From NCBI GenBank assembly GCA_000719105.1, contig JODX01000021.1, positions 124,001 through 188,000 of the forward strand: DNA of 64,000 nucleotides, given 5' to 3'. Positions within the stretch are counted from its first letter, which is position 1. Every line of letters begins with the position of its first letter. Shown in pieces: positions 25,141 through 34,730 of the stretch. The position numbers were made by a program, and so were the translations under genes. The notes beneath the pieces are model-generated. The model saw nothing but the letters and a program-made list of their open reading frames with translations, was not told where the DNA came from and did not search any database. Origin of the DNA: Streptomyces sclerotialus. GTDB lineage: Bacteria; Actinomycetota; Actinomycetes; Streptomycetales; Streptomycetaceae.

Positions 25141-26205
25141 CTATGCGTTGCTCGCGGCCACCCAGCGGTCGAGGACCCGCTTGGCCGCCCCGGAGTCGAT
25201 CGACTCCGCCGCCTTGTCCATCCCGGCGCGGATCCGCTCGGCCAGCGTCCCGGTGCCCGGCTCCAGGGCGACCAGGGCCGCCGCGGAGTTGAGCAGCACG
25301 GCGTCCCGTACCGGGCCGGACTCGCCGTCCAGCAGCCGCCGGGCCACATCCGCGTTGTACGAGGCGTCCGCGCCGCGCAGCGCCTCCACCGGCACCAGGT
25401 CGAGGCCGACGTCCCGCGGGTCGAAGGACTCCTCGGTCACCGTGCCGTCGCGCACCACCCACACCCGGGACGTGGCCGTCGTCGTCAGCTCGTCGAGGCC
25501 GTCGTCACCGCGGAACACCAGGGCGGAGTTGCCGCGCTCGGCGAAGACGCCGGCGACGATCGGCGCCATCCGGGGGTCGGCGACACCGATCGCCTGGGAC
25601 CGCACCTTGGCCGGATTGGTGAGCGGGCCGAGGAAGTTGAACACCGTGCGGATCGCCAGCTGACCGCGTGCGGCGGCCACATGGCGCAGCGCCGGGTGGA
25701 ACTTCACCGCGAAGCAGAAGGTGATCCCGGCCTCCTCGGCGACCTCCACCACCCGCTGCGGCGTCAGCTGCAGGTTGACGCCGAGCTTCTCCAGGACATC
25801 CGAGGCGCCGGACGCCGACGACGCGGCCCGGTTGCCGTGCTTGACGACCTTGGCGCCGGTTCCGGCCACGACGACCGCCGACATGGTGGAGATGTTGACC
25901 GTCCTGGCGCCGTCGCCGCCGGTACCGACGATGTCGACGGTGTTCCCCGGCACCTCGATCACGTTCGCGTGCTCGTACATCGTGCGGACCAGACCGGTGA
26001 TCTCCTCGACGGTCTCGCCCTTGGCCCGCAGCGCCACCGCGAACCCGGCGATCTGCGCGTCGGTCGCCTCGCCGCGCATGATCACGTCCATCGCCCAGGC
26101 GGTCTCGTCCGCGGACAGATGCCGGCCCTCCAGCAGGCCGTTCAGCAGGACGGGCCAGGAGCGGCCCGCCGCGGTGTCGCCTCCAGCGGGGGTCACAGCG
26201 CTCAT
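25141..26205 (-). CDS. trpD: anthranilate phosphoribosyltransferase
   Basis: The product has 354 residues and catalyses transfer of phosphoribose from PRPP to anthranilate, the second committed step of tryptophan synthesis. Conserved blocks are [18 protein letters not shown] (PRPP-binding glycine loop), [23 protein letters not shown] (the KHGNR and SG(S)AD-like substrate loop), [19 protein letters not shown] and [10 protein letters not shown]. It stands alone, unlinked to other trp genes, as is common in actinomycetes. ATG 26205 is the only sensible start, with AGGAGCG upstream. A 20-base-pair terminator for qcrB separates it from the respiratory genes. Confidence 0.95.
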   Translation of the reverse strand: MSAVTPAGGDTAAGRSWPVLLNGLLEGRHLSADETAWAMDVIMRGEATDAQIAGFAVALRAKGETVEEITGLVRTMYEHANVIEVPGNTVDIVGTGGDGARTVNISTMSAVVVAGTGAKVVKHGNRAASSASGASDVLEKLGVNLQLTPQRVVEVAEEAGITFCFAVKFHPALRHVAAARGQLAIRTVFNFLGPLTNPAKVRSQAIGVADPRMAPIVAGVFAERGNSALVFRGDDGLDELTTTATSRVWVVRDGTVTEESFDPRDVGLDLVPVEALRGADASYNADVARRLLDGESGPVRDAVLLNSAAALVALEPGTGTLAERIRAGMDKAAESIDSGAAKRVLDRWVAASNA

Positions 26206-26270
26206 CAGCCGCTCCTGGGTTTCCTAGACATGTGGGAAGAGACTGGCTCCACCCTATCCACCCTCTGTAC

Positions 26271-26315
26271 ACACAGAAGGGCCCCGTCCGCGGTACGGAC
26301 GGGGCCCTTCTGTGT
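26271..26315 (-). terminator. strong hairpin terminator after qcrB
   Basis: Two perfectly complementary 20-base arms (26271-26290 and 26296-26315) surround a five-base loop CGGTA. The outer part of the stem is AT-richer (ACACAGAA), giving a U-rich tail on the minus-strand transcript. It insulates trpD from the qcr operon. Confidence 0.9.
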
Positions 26316-26334
26316 GGCGTGGCGAACGCAGTGA

Positions 26335-27978
26335 TCAGTGGTGGCCGTGGCCGCTCGTGATCTCCTTGTACTCCTCGACGGTCGGCTTGGCGATCTGGTG
26401 CTCCTCGCCGAAGTAGCCCTTGCTGAGCTTGGCGCGCAGCTTCTCGGAGCCCTTCACCTTGCGCTTGACACCGTTCTCGTCGACCTCGGGGCCGATCTCG
26501 GCGGGCCGGTACTGCTCGTGCGCGGTGAGCGTGTACAGCTGCTCCTGGCTGAGCGGCTCGTGCACCTCGATGAACTCACCGTGCGGCAGGCGCTTGATGA
26601 TGCCGGTCTCACGGCCGTGCAGCACCTTCTCGCGGTCCCGGCGCTGCAGGCCGAGGCAGATCCGCTTGGTGATGACGAAGGCGATGACCGGTCCGGCGAA
26701 GAACGCGATGCGGACGAACCAGGTGACCGCGTTGATCGACATATGGAAGTGGGTGGCGATCAGGTCGTTGCCACCGCCGATCAGGCCGACCATGTACCAG
26801 GTCACCCAGGCGACACCGAAGGCGGTACGCGTCGGCGCGTTGCGCGGGCGGTCCAGGATGTGGTGCTCGCGCTTGTCGCCGGTGACCCAGGACTCCAGGA
26901 ACGGGTAGACCGCGATGATGCCCAGCACCAGGCCGAAGACGACCAGCGGGATGAACACGCCCAGGACCAGTGTGTGGCCCCAGAGGTTGATCTCCCAGCC
27001 CGGCATGGCGCGGACCAGACCCTCGGCGAAGCCCATGTACCAGTCGGGCTGGGCGCCCGTGGACACCTGGTCCGCGCGGTACGGGCCCAGGGCCCAGATC
27101 GGGTTGATCGTGAACAGGCCGGCGATCAGCGCGATGACACCGAAGACCAGGAAGAAGAAGCCTCCGGCCTTGGCCATGTAGACCGGCAGCAGCGGCATGC
27201 CGACCACGTTCTGGTTGGTCTTTCCGGGACCCGCGTACTGCGTGTGCTTGTGGTAGAAGACCAGGATCAGGTGCGCCACCATCAGGCCGAGCATGATGCC
27301 CGGCAGCAGCAGGATGTGGATCGAGTAGAAGCGGGCCACGAAGTCGTCGCCCGGGAACTCGCCGCCGAACAGGAACATCGAGATGTACGTGCCGACGATC
27401 GGCACGGACAGGATCGCGCCCTGTGTGAAGCGGACACCCGTACCGGAGAGCAGGTCGTCCGGGAGCGAGTAGCCGGTGAAGCCGGTGAACATGCCGAGGG
27501 CGAACAGCAGGAAGCCGAACAGCCAGTTGACCTCACGCGGCTTGCGGAACGCGCCGGTGAAGAAGACGCGCATCATGTGCACGAACATGCCGGCGAGGAA
27601 GATCAGCGCGGCCCAGTGGTGGATCTGCCGGATGAGCAGACCGCCACGGACGTCGAAGCTGATGTCCAGCGTCGACTTGAAGGCCTCGCTCATCATCTGG
27701 CCCTGCATCGGCACGTAGCTGCCGTGGTACTCCACCTCGTTCATCGACGGGTGGAAGAACAGCGTCAGGTACACACCCGTGAGGATGATGATGATGAAGC
27801 TGTACATGCAGATCTCGCCCAGCATGAACGACCAGTGGTCGGGGAAGATCTTGCGCATGTTGGCCTTGGCCAGGGAGTAGATCCCGAGGCGGCCGTCGGC
27901 CCAGTCGGCGACGCGCTCGCCGGCCGGTGCCTTCCCGCGCGAGCGCGAGTCGGCGGCGGTGGTGTTCGTAGTGCTCAT
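26335..27978 (-). CDS. qcrB: cytochrome bc1 complex cytochrome b subunit
   Basis: The product is a 547-residue polytopic subunit of the menaquinol:cytochrome c reductase. It carries two b hemes and the quinol sites. Visible features include the heme-ligating His residues in GGLLIRQIHHWAALIFLAGMFVHMMRVF and later FYSIHILLLPG and AHLILVFYHKH. The family Qo loop appears as PIWALGPYRADQ. As in other actinobacteria, a long cytoplasmic C-terminal extension (from about residue 430, RICLGLQRRDREK onward) is present. The qcrA stop overlaps this ATG by four bases. It is the last gene of ctaE-qcrC-qcrA-qcrB and is followed by a strong terminator. Confidence 0.97.
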   Translation of the reverse strand: MSTTNTTAADSRSRGKAPAGERVADWADGRLGIYSLAKANMRKIFPDHWSFMLGEICMYSFIIIILTGVYLTLFFHPSMNEVEYHGSYVPMQGQMMSEAFKSTLDISFDVRGGLLIRQIHHWAALIFLAGMFVHMMRVFFTGAFRKPREVNWLFGFLLFALGMFTGFTGYSLPDDLLSGTGVRFTQGAILSVPIVGTYISMFLFGGEFPGDDFVARFYSIHILLLPGIMLGLMVAHLILVFYHKHTQYAGPGKTNQNVVGMPLLPVYMAKAGGFFFLVFGVIALIAGLFTINPIWALGPYRADQVSTGAQPDWYMGFAEGLVRAMPGWEINLWGHTLVLGVFIPLVVFGLVLGIIAVYPFLESWVTGDKREHHILDRPRNAPTRTAFGVAWVTWYMVGLIGGGNDLIATHFHMSINAVTWFVRIAFFAGPVIAFVITKRICLGLQRRDREKVLHGRETGIIKRLPHGEFIEVHEPLSQEQLYTLTAHEQYRPAEIGPEVDENGVKRKVKGSEKLRAKLSKGYFGEEHQIAKPTVEEYKEITSGHGHH

Positions 27979-29033
27979 CCGCGCTCCCAGAAGGCAGGAC
28001 CGACGGGCTCTTCGAAGTCATCGAGCGCCTCGAGGTAACCCTCGTCGTTGACGCCGATGCGCAGCTGCGGCAGGGCGTGACCGGCCGGGCCGAAGATCAC
28101 CCGACCGCCGTCGGACAGGTCGAAGGTGGACTGGTGGCAGGGGCAGAGCACGTGGTGCGTCTGCTGCTCGTACAGGGAGATCGGGCAACCCACGTGGGTG
28201 CAGATCTTCGAGTACGCCACGATGCCCTCGTGGGACCACTCGAGCTCCTGCTTGTCCTTGATGTCCTCCGGGTGGAGCCGGACGATCATCAGGGCAGCCT
28301 TGGCGATCTCGTTCTGGAAGCCGTGGTCGTGCTCGTCCAGGCCCTCGGGCTTGGCGAAGGTGAGCGAACCGACGGCGACGTCCGAGGGACGCAGCGGCTC
28401 GTTGGTGTTCTGGTTGACGAGCAGCTTGCCCTTGCGCCACAGCGTGTGGCGCAGCTTGGTCTCGGGCAGCGGGCCGAGGTCGCGCAGCAGCACGACACCG
28501 GAGAGCGGCACCAGGGCCAGCGCGCCGAACATCGTGTTGCGGATCAGCTTCCGGCGGCCGAGCTGCGACTCCTCGGCACCCTGCTTGAAGTCGGCCAGCA
28601 CCTTGGACCGGACCTCGGGCGAGGCCTCGATCGGGTGGCGCTCGTCGGCGACCTCCACGTCCGACATCAGCGTGCGGGCCCAGTGGACCGCGCCGGCACC
28701 GATGCAGAACAGGGCGATGCCGAGGGTGACGCCCAGCGCGAAGTTCAGCGCGCTGATGTGGCCGAGCGTCCAGATGTAGACGTGCTTGTCGACCGGGATC
28801 GCCACGTACGCGGCGATGAAGCCGATGGTCGCCAGCATCGACACCGTGAACAGCAGGGCGACCGTGCGCTCGGAGCGCTTGGCGGCCCGCTCGTCGATGT
28901 CCTGGATGCGGTGCTCGTGGGGCGGCAGGCCCGGGTCGGCGAACGGGTTCTTCTCGTCCGCCACACTCACGGCGCCGTGCGCGGTGTCCTGCGCTGCGGG
29001 CAGGTTCTCTTCGGGAATGTCTTGGCTACTCAT
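27975..29033 (-). CDS. qcrA: cytochrome bc1 complex Rieske iron-sulfur subunit
   Basis: The product has 352 residues. Three hydrophobic helices lie between about residues 60 and 190 (VALLFTVSMLATIGFIAAYVA, LGHISALNFALGVTLGIALF, FGALALVPLSGVVLL), the actinobacterial arrangement, unlike the single helix of mitochondrial Rieske proteins. The [2Fe-2S] cluster ligands are in KICTHVGCPIS and CPCHQSTFD (two Cys and two His), and the GPAGHALPQL proline loop follows. It passes electrons from menaquinol to the diheme cytochrome c. Four-base overlaps (ATGA) with qcrC and qcrB show translational coupling. Confidence 0.97.
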   Translation of the reverse strand: MSSQDIPEENLPAAQDTAHGAVSVADEKNPFADPGLPPHEHRIQDIDERAAKRSERTVALLFTVSMLATIGFIAAYVAIPVDKHVYIWTLGHISALNFALGVTLGIALFCIGAGAVHWARTLMSDVEVADERHPIEASPEVRSKVLADFKQGAEESQLGRRKLIRNTMFGALALVPLSGVVLLRDLGPLPETKLRHTLWRKGKLLVNQNTNEPLRPSDVAVGSLTFAKPEGLDEHDHGFQNEIAKAALMIVRLHPEDIKDKQELEWSHEGIVAYSKICTHVGCPISLYEQQTHHVLCPCHQSTFDLSDGGRVIFGPAGHALPQLRIGVNDEGYLEALDDFEEPVGPAFWERG

Positions 29034-29839
29034 GACTTCTTGGCCTTTGCGGTCCGAGCGGCGACCCAGACGGCGACGGCGATCATTGCGCCGAGACCGA
29101 AGACCCAGGCGAACAGGCCCTCGCTGACCGGACCGAGCCCACCGAGGGCGTTGCCGCCGGGCTCAACGGTGTCGTCGCTGTTGACCGCGTCGAGGTACGC
29201 GATGATGTCCTTCTTGTTCTCCTCCGACAGCGTCGTGTCGGGGAAGGACGGCATGTTCTGCGGGCCCGTCTGCATGGCCTCGTAGATGTGCTTCGGGTCG
29301 ACGTCTTCGAGGGTCGGCGCGTACTTGCCCTCGGACAGCGCACCGCCCTTGCCGGTGAAGTTGTGGCACTGCGCGCAGTTGGTGCGGAACAGCTCGCCGC
29401 CCTCGGCGATGTCGGCGCCCGCGGGGTCGTACTGCTCCTCGTCCGGGACGGACGGACCGGCGCCCAGCGAGGCGACGTACGCCGCGAGCTGGTCGATCTC
29501 GGCCTGCGTGTAGATGACCTTCTTGCGCGGGACCTGAGCGCCCGGCTGCTGGGCCGGCATACGGCCGGTGCCCACCTGGAAGTCCACGGCCGCGGCGCCC
29601 ACGCCCACCAGGGACGGCCCGTCGGAGGTGCCCTGACCGCCGGTGCCGTGGCAGCTGGCGCAGCCGACGGCGTAGAGCTTCTTGCCCTCGTCGATGGCCA
29701 GGGACTGCGCGGTCTCGTCGGCCTGCGCCTTGTCAGCGGGCGCGAAGACGGCGTACAGCCCCCCGGTGGCCGCCAGCGCGATGAGTAGGACGACGATCGC
29801 CGCCAGCGGATGGCGTCGTCGTGCGGAGAGCTTTTTCAC
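29030..29839 (-). CDS. qcrC: diheme cytochrome c subunit of the bc1-aa3 supercomplex
   Basis: The product has 269 residues. It has an N-terminal membrane helix (LAAIVVLLIALAATGGLYAVF) and two c-type heme sites, CASCHGTGG and CAQCHNFTG, with Met ligands expected in GTGRMPAQQP and GPQNMPSFPD. A C-terminal helix (GLFAWVFGLGAMIAVAVWVA) anchors it in the membrane. In actinobacteria this protein joins complex III directly to complex IV, replacing soluble cytochrome c. GTG 29839 follows the ctaE gene after 93 bases without a clear terminator, so the four genes are probably one operon. Confidence 0.97.
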   Translation of the reverse strand: MKKLSARRRHPLAAIVVLLIALAATGGLYAVFAPADKAQADETAQSLAIDEGKKLYAVGCASCHGTGGQGTSDGPSLVGVGAAAVDFQVGTGRMPAQQPGAQVPRKKVIYTQAEIDQLAAYVASLGAGPSVPDEEQYDPAGADIAEGGELFRTNCAQCHNFTGKGGALSEGKYAPTLEDVDPKHIYEAMQTGPQNMPSFPDTTLSEENKKDIIAYLDAVNSDDTVEPGGNALGGLGPVSEGLFAWVFGLGAMIAVAVWVAARTAKAKKS

Positions 29840-29932
29840 GGATTACCCCGGTGTCAGGATCTTCTGCGTCGATGCTTCTGGTGAATGGATCGGTCCGTCG
29901 CGGCCGGTGCTGCACCGCCGACGGCGCCCGAT

Positions 29933-30553
29933 TTACTTGATCATGTAGATCGTGGCGAAGAGGCCGATCCAGACGACATCGACGAAGTGCCAGTAGTAGG
30001 ACACGACGATGGCGGCGGTCGCCTGCTCGTGAGTGAACCTGCGGGCCGCGTACGTACGGCCGAGGACCAGCAGGAAGGCGATGAGACCACCCGTCACGTG
30101 CAGGCCGTGGAAGCCGGTGGTCAGGTAGAACACCGAGCCGTACGGGTCGGACGAGAGCGAGAGGCCCTCGTGCTTGACCAGCTCCGTGTACTCGAAGACC
30201 TGCCCGCCGATGAAGATCGCACCCATGACGAAGGTGACGATGAACCACATCCGGAGCTTCTTCACGTCACCGCGCTCGGCGGCGAACACGCCGAGCTGAC
30301 AGGTGAGGGAGGAGAGCACCAGGATCGAGGTGTTCGTCAGCGAGAACGGGAAGTTCAGGGCGTCGGCCTTCTCGCTCCAGAAGTCCGGCCCGGTCACCGA
30401 TCGCAGGGTGAAGTACATCGCGAAGAGGGCCGCGAAGAACATCAGCTCGGAACTCAGCCAGATGATGGTTCCGACGCTGGTGAGGTTCGGTCGATTGACC
30501 GACGGGTGCGCGTGCCCGGTATCTACTGTCGTTGCTGTCGCCACGACCGACAT
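29933..30553 (-). CDS. ctaE: cytochrome c oxidase subunit III
   Basis: The product is a 206-residue subunit with five hydrophobic helices, matching actinobacterial CtaE, which lacks the first two helices of the mitochondrial subunit. Signature segments are [35 protein letters not shown] (the conserved Glu), [18 protein letters not shown] and [22 protein letters not shown] 30553 is the start; a near-perfect 21-base palindrome is centred on it (see findings). It is the first gene of the ctaE-qcrCAB block, divergent from the pseudo-receiver gene. Confidence 0.96.
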   Translation of the reverse strand: MSVVATATTVDTGHAHPSVNRPNLTSVGTIIWLSSELMFFAALFAMYFTLRSVTGPDFWSEKADALNFPFSLTNTSILVLSSLTCQLGVFAAERGDVKKLRMWFIVTFVMGAIFIGGQVFEYTELVKHEGLSLSSDPYGSVFYLTTGFHGLHVTGGLIAFLLVLGRTYAARRFTHEQATAAIVVSYYWHFVDVVWIGLFATIYMIK

Positions 30554-30564
30554 TATGTCGGTCG
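30544..30564. promoter_or_regulatory. 21-base palindrome over the ctaE start codon
   Basis: Two 10-base arms, CGACCGACAT (30544-30553) and ATGTCGGTCG (30555-30564), flank one central T. The ctaE start codon lies inside the left arm (30551-30553, minus strand). The symmetry and size suit a dimeric regulator or an mRNA hairpin hiding the start. Confidence 0.4.
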
Positions 30565-30744
30565 CTTATCCCGCCCTCACTCCCGGGGGTGCCGTTCGGG
30601 GTGTTCGTGCCCCGTGCGCTGCCCGTATGGCCCATCGAAGCCCTGTCCGAACCGGTGCTGACGGGGTGTCCGAAGGAGTAGCATCCGCGCAACGGTCTTG
30701 TCCGTTCCGTTCCGTACGCGCGACGTCGACGTCCCGGAGGAAGC

Positions 30745-31146
30745 ATGCAGCCGACCGCCACGGTGCTGGTCTACAGCGACGACTCCCACACTCGCGAACA
30801 GGTGCGGCTGGCGGCCGGGCGAAGGCCCGCGCCGGATGTTCCCGCCGTGGAGTTCGTCGAGTGCGCCACCCCGGCCGCCGTCGTGAAGGAGCTGGACCGG
30901 GGCGGCATCGACGTCTGCGTCCTGGACGGCGAGGCCGTGCCCATGGGCGGCATGGGGGTGTGCCGCCAGATCAAGGACGAGATCTTCGACTGCCCGCCGG
31001 TGCTGCTGCTGATCGGCCGCCCGCAGGACGCCTGGCTGGCCACCTGGAGCCGCGCGGACGCGGCGGTGACGCTGCCGGTGGAGCCGGTGGAGTTCGCCGA
31101 CGCCCTCGCCTCCCTGCTGCGCCGCAGGGCCGCTGTGAGCGCCTGA
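30745..31146 (+). CDS. stand-alone receiver-like domain protein lacking the conserved Lys
   Basis: The product has 133 residues, all one CheY-like alpha/beta domain. The acidic pair is in VYSDDSHTREQV and the candidate phosphoacceptor Asp in DVCVLDGEAVPMGGMG. The switch Lys expected before the last Pro is missing: the strand reads AAVTLPVEPVEF instead of KP. No output domain follows. It may act as a phosphorylation-independent pseudo-receiver or adaptor. GGAGGAAGC just upstream fixes ATG 30745, and TAGCAT at 30679-30684 is a candidate -10. Its position between the two cytochrome gene blocks suggests a link with respiration, unproven. Confidence 0.8.
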   Translation: MQPTATVLVYSDDSHTREQVRLAAGRRPAPDVPAVEFVECATPAAVVKELDRGGIDVCVLDGEAVPMGGMGVCRQIKDEIFDCPPVLLLIGRPQDAWLATWSRADAAVTLPVEPVEFADALASLLRRRAAVSA

Positions 31147-31166
31147 GAGCCGGAGCGCCTGGCCGC

Positions 31167-31210
31167 ACGGCCACAGCCCCCGTACGGACGCGTACGGGGG
31201 CTGTGGCCGT
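31167..31210. terminator. bidirectional hairpin terminator
   Basis: Nineteen-base perfectly complementary arms at 31167-31185 and 31192-31210 surround a six-base loop. It lies between the convergent pseudo-receiver and L,D-transpeptidase genes. Confidence 0.88.
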
Positions 31211-31220
31211 CCAGGGGCCG

Positions 31221-32474
31221 TCACACGGACTCGGGGCGCAGCCTGGGGCGCTCGTCGGGGCGGGCGGCGTCCGCGTCGGCCACCAGAGCGCTGCCCGCGC
31301 GCCAGCGCCGCCAGTCCAGGTTCCAGTCGCCGTAGCCGTTGCCGAAGGGGGCCATCGCCTCGCCGCCGGAGTTCACCACCTGGACGATGTCGCCCTCCCG
31401 CACGGTGTCGAAGAACCACTCGGCGTTGCCGGTGCTCATGCCGGTGCAGCCGTGGCTGACGTTCGCGCTGCCCTGGGACCCCTCCGACCAGGGGGCCGCG
31501 TGGACGTACTCACCGCTCCAGGTCACCCGGGCCGCGTAGTAGACGGGCAGGTCGTAGGAGTCGGAGCTGTCGCGCGGTATGCCGATGCTCTCGCCGCGCA
31601 TCCGTACGAAGTACTCCTTGCCCAGGACGACCTTGACGCCGTTGCGGGTCTCGAAGCCGGGTTTGCCGGTGGTGACCGGGATCTCCCTGATGACCTCGCC
31701 GTTGCGGTGCACTGTCATGCTGTGGGCCGCGGCGTCCGTGACGGCGATCAGGCGGTCGCCCGTGGTGATGCTCAGTGGCCTGGCGCGGCCGCCGCGGAGG
31801 CGGTCGTCGACCCGGACGCCCTCCAGGAGGCTGTGGACCCGGATCGTCGCGTGCGCGGGCCAGTACTCCTCGGGGCGGTAGTGCAGCTTCCGGTCGTCCA
31901 CCCAGTGCCAGGCGCCCGCCACGGCGGGCGTGGACTCGACGCGCAGGGCGCGCTCGACGACGGCCCGTGCGGCCCGGTCGCGGACGGGTGCGCCGAGTTC
32001 GGCGACGACGGGCTGGCCGACGCCGTACTCGCCCGCCTTGGGGCCGAAGGTGACGTCCAGCCTTCTGGTGGTGGTGGGCCGGCCGGTGCGGAAGGTGCGG
32101 ACCTCGCGGCCCGGGCGGCCGTCGTCGTTCTCCGTGCTCACCCGGACCGTGTAGCGGGCGCCGGCGGCGAGGGGGGACGTGCTGTGCCAGCGGCCGCCGT
32201 CGGCGGAGAGCTCGCCCGGCACGTACCGTCCCGACCCGTCCACGGCCGTGACGTCCGTGAGGCGCCCGTCGCCGTCGGCGGTGATGTCCAGGGGCCGGTC
32301 CGGGTCGGCCTGCTCGCCGTCGCCCGTGGCGATGCTGAACGAGACGTCGGCCGCCGCGTCGTACGGCGTGGCGGCGAGCGGATGGCCGCCGCCGCAGGCG
32401 GTGACGGCCGCGCCCAGGGCGGCCAGCAGCGCGGTGGTGCCGGCGACCGTGCGGTGACGCGGAGTGCGGTTCAT
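31221..32474 (-). CDS. L,D-transpeptidase lipoprotein (Ig-like plus YkuD domains)
   Basis: The product has 417 residues with a lipobox near residue 26 (LLAALGAAVTAC), so it is an outer-face lipoprotein. Two Ig-like domains (about residues 45-255) precede the YkuD catalytic domain. Its active site lies in GEYVHAAPWS and NVSHGCTGMSTGNAEWFF, where Cys is the nucleophile and the His of SHGC its partner. It makes 3-3 diaminopimelate crosslinks in peptidoglycan. The architecture is that of mycobacterial LdtMt2-type enzymes. ATG 32474 is chosen because the signal sequence starts there. The gene sits between the two respiratory operons but has its own terminators on both sides. Confidence 0.92.
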   Translation of the reverse strand: MNRTPRHRTVAGTTALLAALGAAVTACGGGHPLAATPYDAAADVSFSIATGDGEQADPDRPLDITADGDGRLTDVTAVDGSGRYVPGELSADGGRWHSTSPLAAGARYTVRVSTENDDGRPGREVRTFRTGRPTTTRRLDVTFGPKAGEYGVGQPVVAELGAPVRDRAARAVVERALRVESTPAVAGAWHWVDDRKLHYRPEEYWPAHATIRVHSLLEGVRVDDRLRGGRARPLSITTGDRLIAVTDAAAHSMTVHRNGEVIREIPVTTGKPGFETRNGVKVVLGKEYFVRMRGESIGIPRDSSDSYDLPVYYAARVTWSGEYVHAAPWSEGSQGSANVSHGCTGMSTGNAEWFFDTVREGDIVQVVNSGGEAMAPFGNGYGDWNLDWRRWRAGSALVADADAARPDERPRLRPESV

Positions 32475-32550
32475 GGCCTCACCGTAGGAAGGGCCGTCCG
32501 CCCGGGCGCGGCGGGATGACCCGTACGGGGGAACCGGCTGCGGCAAAGGA

Positions 32551-32588
32551 GGGAGCCCGGACCTCCTCGACGGAGTGTCCGGGCTCCC
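32551..32588 (-). terminator. hairpin terminator after ctaF
   Basis: Twelve-base arms GGGAGCCCGGAC (32551-32562) and GTCCGGGCTCCC (32577-32588), with an inner CTCC/GGAG pair, lie 17 bases beyond the ctaF stop. It ends the ctaC-ctaD-ctaF transcript. Confidence 0.85.
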
Positions 32589-32604
32589 GTGCGCGTCGCG
32601 CGTG

Positions 32605-33003
32605 CTACTGGTTCTGGTTCTCACCGCGGTAGTACTCGAACACCCAGCCCCACAGGCCGAACGCGATGACCGGCGCGGAGAAGTACAGCAGCCACCAGCC
32701 GAAGACGACGCCCAGGAAGGCGAGGGCGCCACCGACGGCCAGGGACAGCGGCTGCCAGGAGTGCGGGCTGAAGAAGCCCAGCTCGCCGGCGTCGTCCGCG
32801 ACGTCGGCCTCCTTGTCGTCCTGGGCGCCCGTGTCGGCCCGCTTGGCCGTGAAGGCCAGGTAGTAGCCGATCATGATGCTCAGGCCGAAGGCCAGGAAGA
32901 GCGCCGTGGTACCCGCCGGTTCCTTGGACCACACGCCATACACGATGGCCATGACCAGGATGAAGACGGCGAGCCAGATGAACATCTTGCCCTGGATCTT
33001 CAC
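32605..33003 (-). CDS. ctaF: cytochrome c oxidase subunit IV (actinobacterial CtaF)
   Basis: The product is a 132-residue small subunit with four hydrophobic helices. A pair lies at about 7-27 and 33-52 ([37 protein letters not shown]). An acidic loop follows, then a pair at about 85-125 ([39 protein letters not shown]). It is found only in actinobacterial aa3 oxidases and stabilises the complex. ATG 33003 overlaps the ctaD stop by four bases, so translation is coupled. Confidence 0.94.
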   Translation of the reverse strand: MKIQGKMFIWLAVFILVMAIVYGVWSKEPAGTTALFLAFGLSIMIGYYLAFTAKRADTGAQDDKEADVADDAGELGFFSPHSWQPLSLAVGGALAFLGVVFGWWLLYFSAPVIAFGLWGWVFEYYRGENQNQ

Positions 33004-34730
33004 TTGCCGGCCTCCTTGCCGCCGACGAGGGCCTTCTCGTCACGCTCGACGTTCTCGAGCTGGTCGAGAGCGGCGATCTCGGGGTGGTGCAGGTCGAACG
33101 CCGGGGATTCGCTGCGGATCCGCGGCAGGGTGGTGAAGTTGTGCCGCGGCGGCGGGCAGGAGGTCGCCCACTCGAGCGAACGGCCGTAGCCCCACGGGTC
33201 GTCGACCTCGACCTTCTTGCCGTACTTGGCGGTCTTCCAGACGTTGTAGAAGAACGGCAGGATCGACAGGCCGAGCACGAACGAGGCGATCGTCGAGATC
33301 GTGTTCAGGGCGGTGAAGCCGTCGGCCGCGAGGTAGTCCGCGTACCGGCGCGGCATGCCCTCGGCACCCAGCCAGTGCTGGACCAGGAACGTGCCGTGGA
33401 AGCCGATGAACAGCGTCCAGAAGGTGATCTTGCCGAGCCGCTCGTCGAGCATCTTGCCCGTCCACTTCGGCCACCAGAAGTGGAAGCCGGAGAACATCGC
33501 GAAGACGACGGTGCCGAAGACGACGTAGTGGAAGTGCGCCACCACGAAGTACGAGTCGGAGACGTGGAAGTCCATCGGCGGCGAGGCCAGGATGACACCG
33601 GTCAGACCACCGAAGGTGAAGGTGATCAGGAAGCCGGTCGCCCAGAGCATCGGGGTTTCGAAGGACAGCGAGCCCTTCCACATCGTGCCGATCCAGTTGA
33701 AGAACTTCACACCGGTCGGGACCGCGATGAGGAACGTCATGAAGGAGAAGAACGGCAGCAGCACACCGCCGGTGACGTACATGTGGTGCGCCCACACGGT
33801 CACGGACAGACCCGCGATGGAGATGGTCGCGGCGACCAGACCCATGTAGCCGAACATCGGCTTGCGGGAGAAGACCGGGATGACCTCACTGATGATGCCG
33901 AAGAACGGCAGCGCGATGATGTACACCTCCGGGTGGCCGAAGAACCAGAAGAGGTGCTGCCACAGCAAGGCTCCGCCGTTGGCGGCGTCGAAGATGTGGG
34001 CGCCGAACTTGCGGTCCGCCTCCAGGGCGAACAGGGCCGCGGCCAGGACCGGGAAGGCGAGCAGGACCAGCACACCGGTCAGCAGCACGTTCCAGGTGAA
34101 GATCGGCATGCGGAACATCGTCATGCCGGGGGCGCGCATGCAGATGATCGTGGTGATGAAGTTGACCGCACCGAGGATCGTGCCGAAGCCGGAGAAGGCC
34201 AGACCCATGATCCACATGTCGGCGCCGACACCCGGCGAGCGGATCGCGTCCGACAGCGGGGAGTAGGCGAACCAGCCGAAGTCGGCCGCGCCCTGCGGGG
34301 TCAGGAAGCCGCCCACCGCGATGAGCGAGCCGAACAGGTACAGCCAGTACGCGAACATGTTGAGCCGCGGGAACGCCACGTCGGGCGCGCCGATCTGCAG
34401 CGGCATGATCCAGTTCGCGAAGCCGGAGAACAGCGGGGTGGCGAACATCAGCAGCATGATCGTGCCATGCATGGTGAACGCCTGGTTGAACTGCTCGTTC
34501 GACATGATCTGCGTACCCGGGCGGGCGAGCTCGGCGCGCATGACGAGCGCCATCACGCCACCGATACAGAAGAACACGAACGAGGTGACCAGGTACAGCG
34601 TGCCGATCGTCTTGTGGTCCGTGGTGGTCAGCCACTTGATCACCTGGTTACCGCGCTGCCGGTTCCGTGCCGGCTGCCCGTTCTCGTACGAGTCGGCCGC
34701 GGCACCCTGAGATGCGTTGAGGATGCTCAC
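33000..34730 (-). CDS. ctaD: cytochrome c oxidase subunit I
   Basis: The product is the 576-residue catalytic subunit with twelve membrane helices, carrying heme a and the heme a3-CuB site. Metal ligands are visible: His in [12 protein letters not shown] (heme a), [20 protein letters not shown] (CuB His and cross-linked Tyr), [10 protein letters not shown] (two CuB His), and [12 protein letters not shown] (heme a3 and heme a His). GTG 34730 overlaps the ctaC stop by four bases (GTGA). The longer upstream frame is merely an alternative reading of ctaC. It is a partner of the bc1 complex in the actinobacterial supercomplex. Confidence 0.97.
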   Translation of the reverse strand: MSILNASQGAAADSYENGQPARNRQRGNQVIKWLTTTDHKTIGTLYLVTSFVFFCIGGVMALVMRAELARPGTQIMSNEQFNQAFTMHGTIMLLMFATPLFSGFANWIMPLQIGAPDVAFPRLNMFAYWLYLFGSLIAVGGFLTPQGAADFGWFAYSPLSDAIRSPGVGADMWIMGLAFSGFGTILGAVNFITTIICMRAPGMTMFRMPIFTWNVLLTGVLVLLAFPVLAAALFALEADRKFGAHIFDAANGGALLWQHLFWFFGHPEVYIIALPFFGIISEVIPVFSRKPMFGYMGLVAATISIAGLSVTVWAHHMYVTGGVLLPFFSFMTFLIAVPTGVKFFNWIGTMWKGSLSFETPMLWATGFLITFTFGGLTGVILASPPMDFHVSDSYFVVAHFHYVVFGTVVFAMFSGFHFWWPKWTGKMLDERLGKITFWTLFIGFHGTFLVQHWLGAEGMPRRYADYLAADGFTALNTISTIASFVLGLSILPFFYNVWKTAKYGKKVEVDDPWGYGRSLEWATSCPPPRHNFTTLPRIRSESPAFDLHHPEIAALDQLENVERDEKALVGGKEAGK

